The position numbers were made by a program, and so were the translations under genes. The notes beneath the pieces are model-generated. The model worked only from the letters and a program-made list of their open reading frames with translations, ran no database searches and was not told where the DNA came from. Below, piece by piece: positions 11,989-12,546 of a stretch of DNA of 12,546 nucleotides. The stretch's first letter is position 1; each line of letters starts with the position of its first letter. Source of the stretch: CBFDCQ01 sp965603355 (lineage in GTDB: Bacteria > Hydrogenedentota > CAZGCA01 > CBFDCQ01); assembly GCA_965603355.1 (NCBI GenBank), contig CBFDCQ010000091.1, positions 1-12,546 on the forward strand, in the 5' to 3' direction.

Positions 11989-12546
11989 TTACAGGGTTAT
12001 CTCGTCGAGCACTTCCCCGGAGTCGACGTCCAATATCGATGCGCGAACACCTCCGTCCGAGCCGACTTCGAGCTTCGCGACCGTTCTCTTGCCGTCCTTC
12101 CGCTTCGTCAACGACGGGCTGCCGGGATTAAGTATCAACGTCTCCCCTTCGACGCGCAGCTCCGGAACGTGCGTATGTCCGGTGACGAAGATGCGTGGAC
12201 GAAACCTCTCGAGCAGCTCCGCCAGCTCGGCGTCGCCGCCGTGCTGCCAGTGCTGCACCATTATGCGCAGCGCTTGCTCGTCCAGTACGAGAAACGGATG
12301 GACTATGGGTACGTCGCACACCATCTGGTCAACCTCGGAGTCGCAATTGCCCATAGCTATGGCGACAGGCGCCGCGCACCGGTTAATCGCCTCCGTAAGC
12401 CGCAAAGTGTCGTATCCGTCCGGCATAGGGTTGCGCGTGCCGTGATAGAACACGTCGCCCGTGTGGATAATTTTGTCCACGTCCGAGAATGGACCGGCAA
12501 GCGCCCTCTCCCACGCCGAGAGACTCCCGTGCGTATCGCTTATGAT
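11989..12546 (-). CDS. yfcE: YfcE/YsnB-type metallophosphodiesterase (5' end cut by window)
   Basis: The open frame runs from the window edge (12546) down to the stop at 11989: 185 residues, lacking only the first few codons. From the edge it reads IISDTHGS, so it begins just inside the first metal motif. Motifs are SDTHG, HTGDVFYHG, GNCD (the GN-C-D form typical of YfcE rather than GNHD) and GHTHVPEL. NPGSPSLTKR near the C-terminus is also a YfcE/TIGR00040-family mark. E. coli YfcE hydrolyses artificial phosphodiesters; the true substrate is unknown. It is cytoplasmic, unlike the Tat-exported phosphoesterase at 9185, and is otherwise only distantly related to it. A valine-codon GTG at 12480 is internal, not the start. 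Confidence 0.9.
   Translation of the reverse strand: MISDTHGSLSAWERALAGPFSDVDKIIHTGDVFYHGTRNPMPDGYDTLRLTEAINRCAAPVAIAMGNCDSEVDQMVCDVPIVHPFLVLDEQALRIMVQHWQHGGDAELAELLERFRPRIFVTGHTHVPELRVEGETLILNPGSPSLTKRKDGKRTVAKLEVGSDGGVRASILDVDSGEVLDEITL

Noticed and set aside
1..12546. CRISPR array, toxin-antitoxin pair or phage genes
   Set aside because: No regularly spaced repeats beyond those reported, and no small paired genes or phage-type proteins seen on either strand.

Overview
The window looks like a chromosomal segment of a planctomycete-like bacterium (Planctomycetota or another PVC-type or Hydrogenedentes-like lineage). The main reason is the gene set at the left: a DUF1549/DUF1553 protein, a DUF1501 Tat-exported protein and a large PPC-domain secreted protein, a combination that is abundant in those groups and uncommon elsewhere. 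Hand-sampled lines of the flanking genes are about 65-67% GC. The phylum is inferred from gene content only; no phylogenetic marker gene is present.

Left end (1-319): two 14-bp direct repeats and a TGT...ACA-type tip (1-52) look like the end of an insertion sequence whose body lies outside the window. A perfect extended -10 box (200-208) then precedes the first operon. Left operon, + strand (320-7874): DUF1549/DUF1553 protein, DUF1501 protein, a broken 5' copy of the PPC gene, a fragment of a galactose-binding-like domain, a low-GC gene for a secreted deacetylase-like protein, and the full-length PPC gene. The last four elements tell one story. A foreign block of about 2.0 kb sits inside the PPC locus, flanked by 192-bp direct repeats (7 mismatches) of the PPC signal-peptide region. 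The full-length copy now starts with a GTG and a Shine-Dalgarno sequence that seem to come with the block.

Middle operon, + strand (8019-10672), behind its own TTGACA/TAAGAT promoter: a di-haem cytochrome c peroxidase/MauG-family protein, a Tat-exported calcineurin-like metallophosphoesterase with an unusual GEHD motif, and a small SoxA-like monohaem cytochrome c. The genes are 11-12 nt apart with AGGAGG sites, so they are very probably co-translated and all act outside the cytoplasm. Together they may form a periplasmic redox/hydrolase system whose substrate is unknown. This is the best candidate here for an undescribed system.

Right end, - strand (10927-12546): a YfcE-type phosphodiesterase (cut by the window edge), a PfkB-family sugar/nucleoside kinase 16 nt downstream of it, and a tRNA-Val(UAC) with encoded CCA and a consensus sigma-70 promoter. 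These look like ordinary core genes, convergent to the secreted-protein operons.
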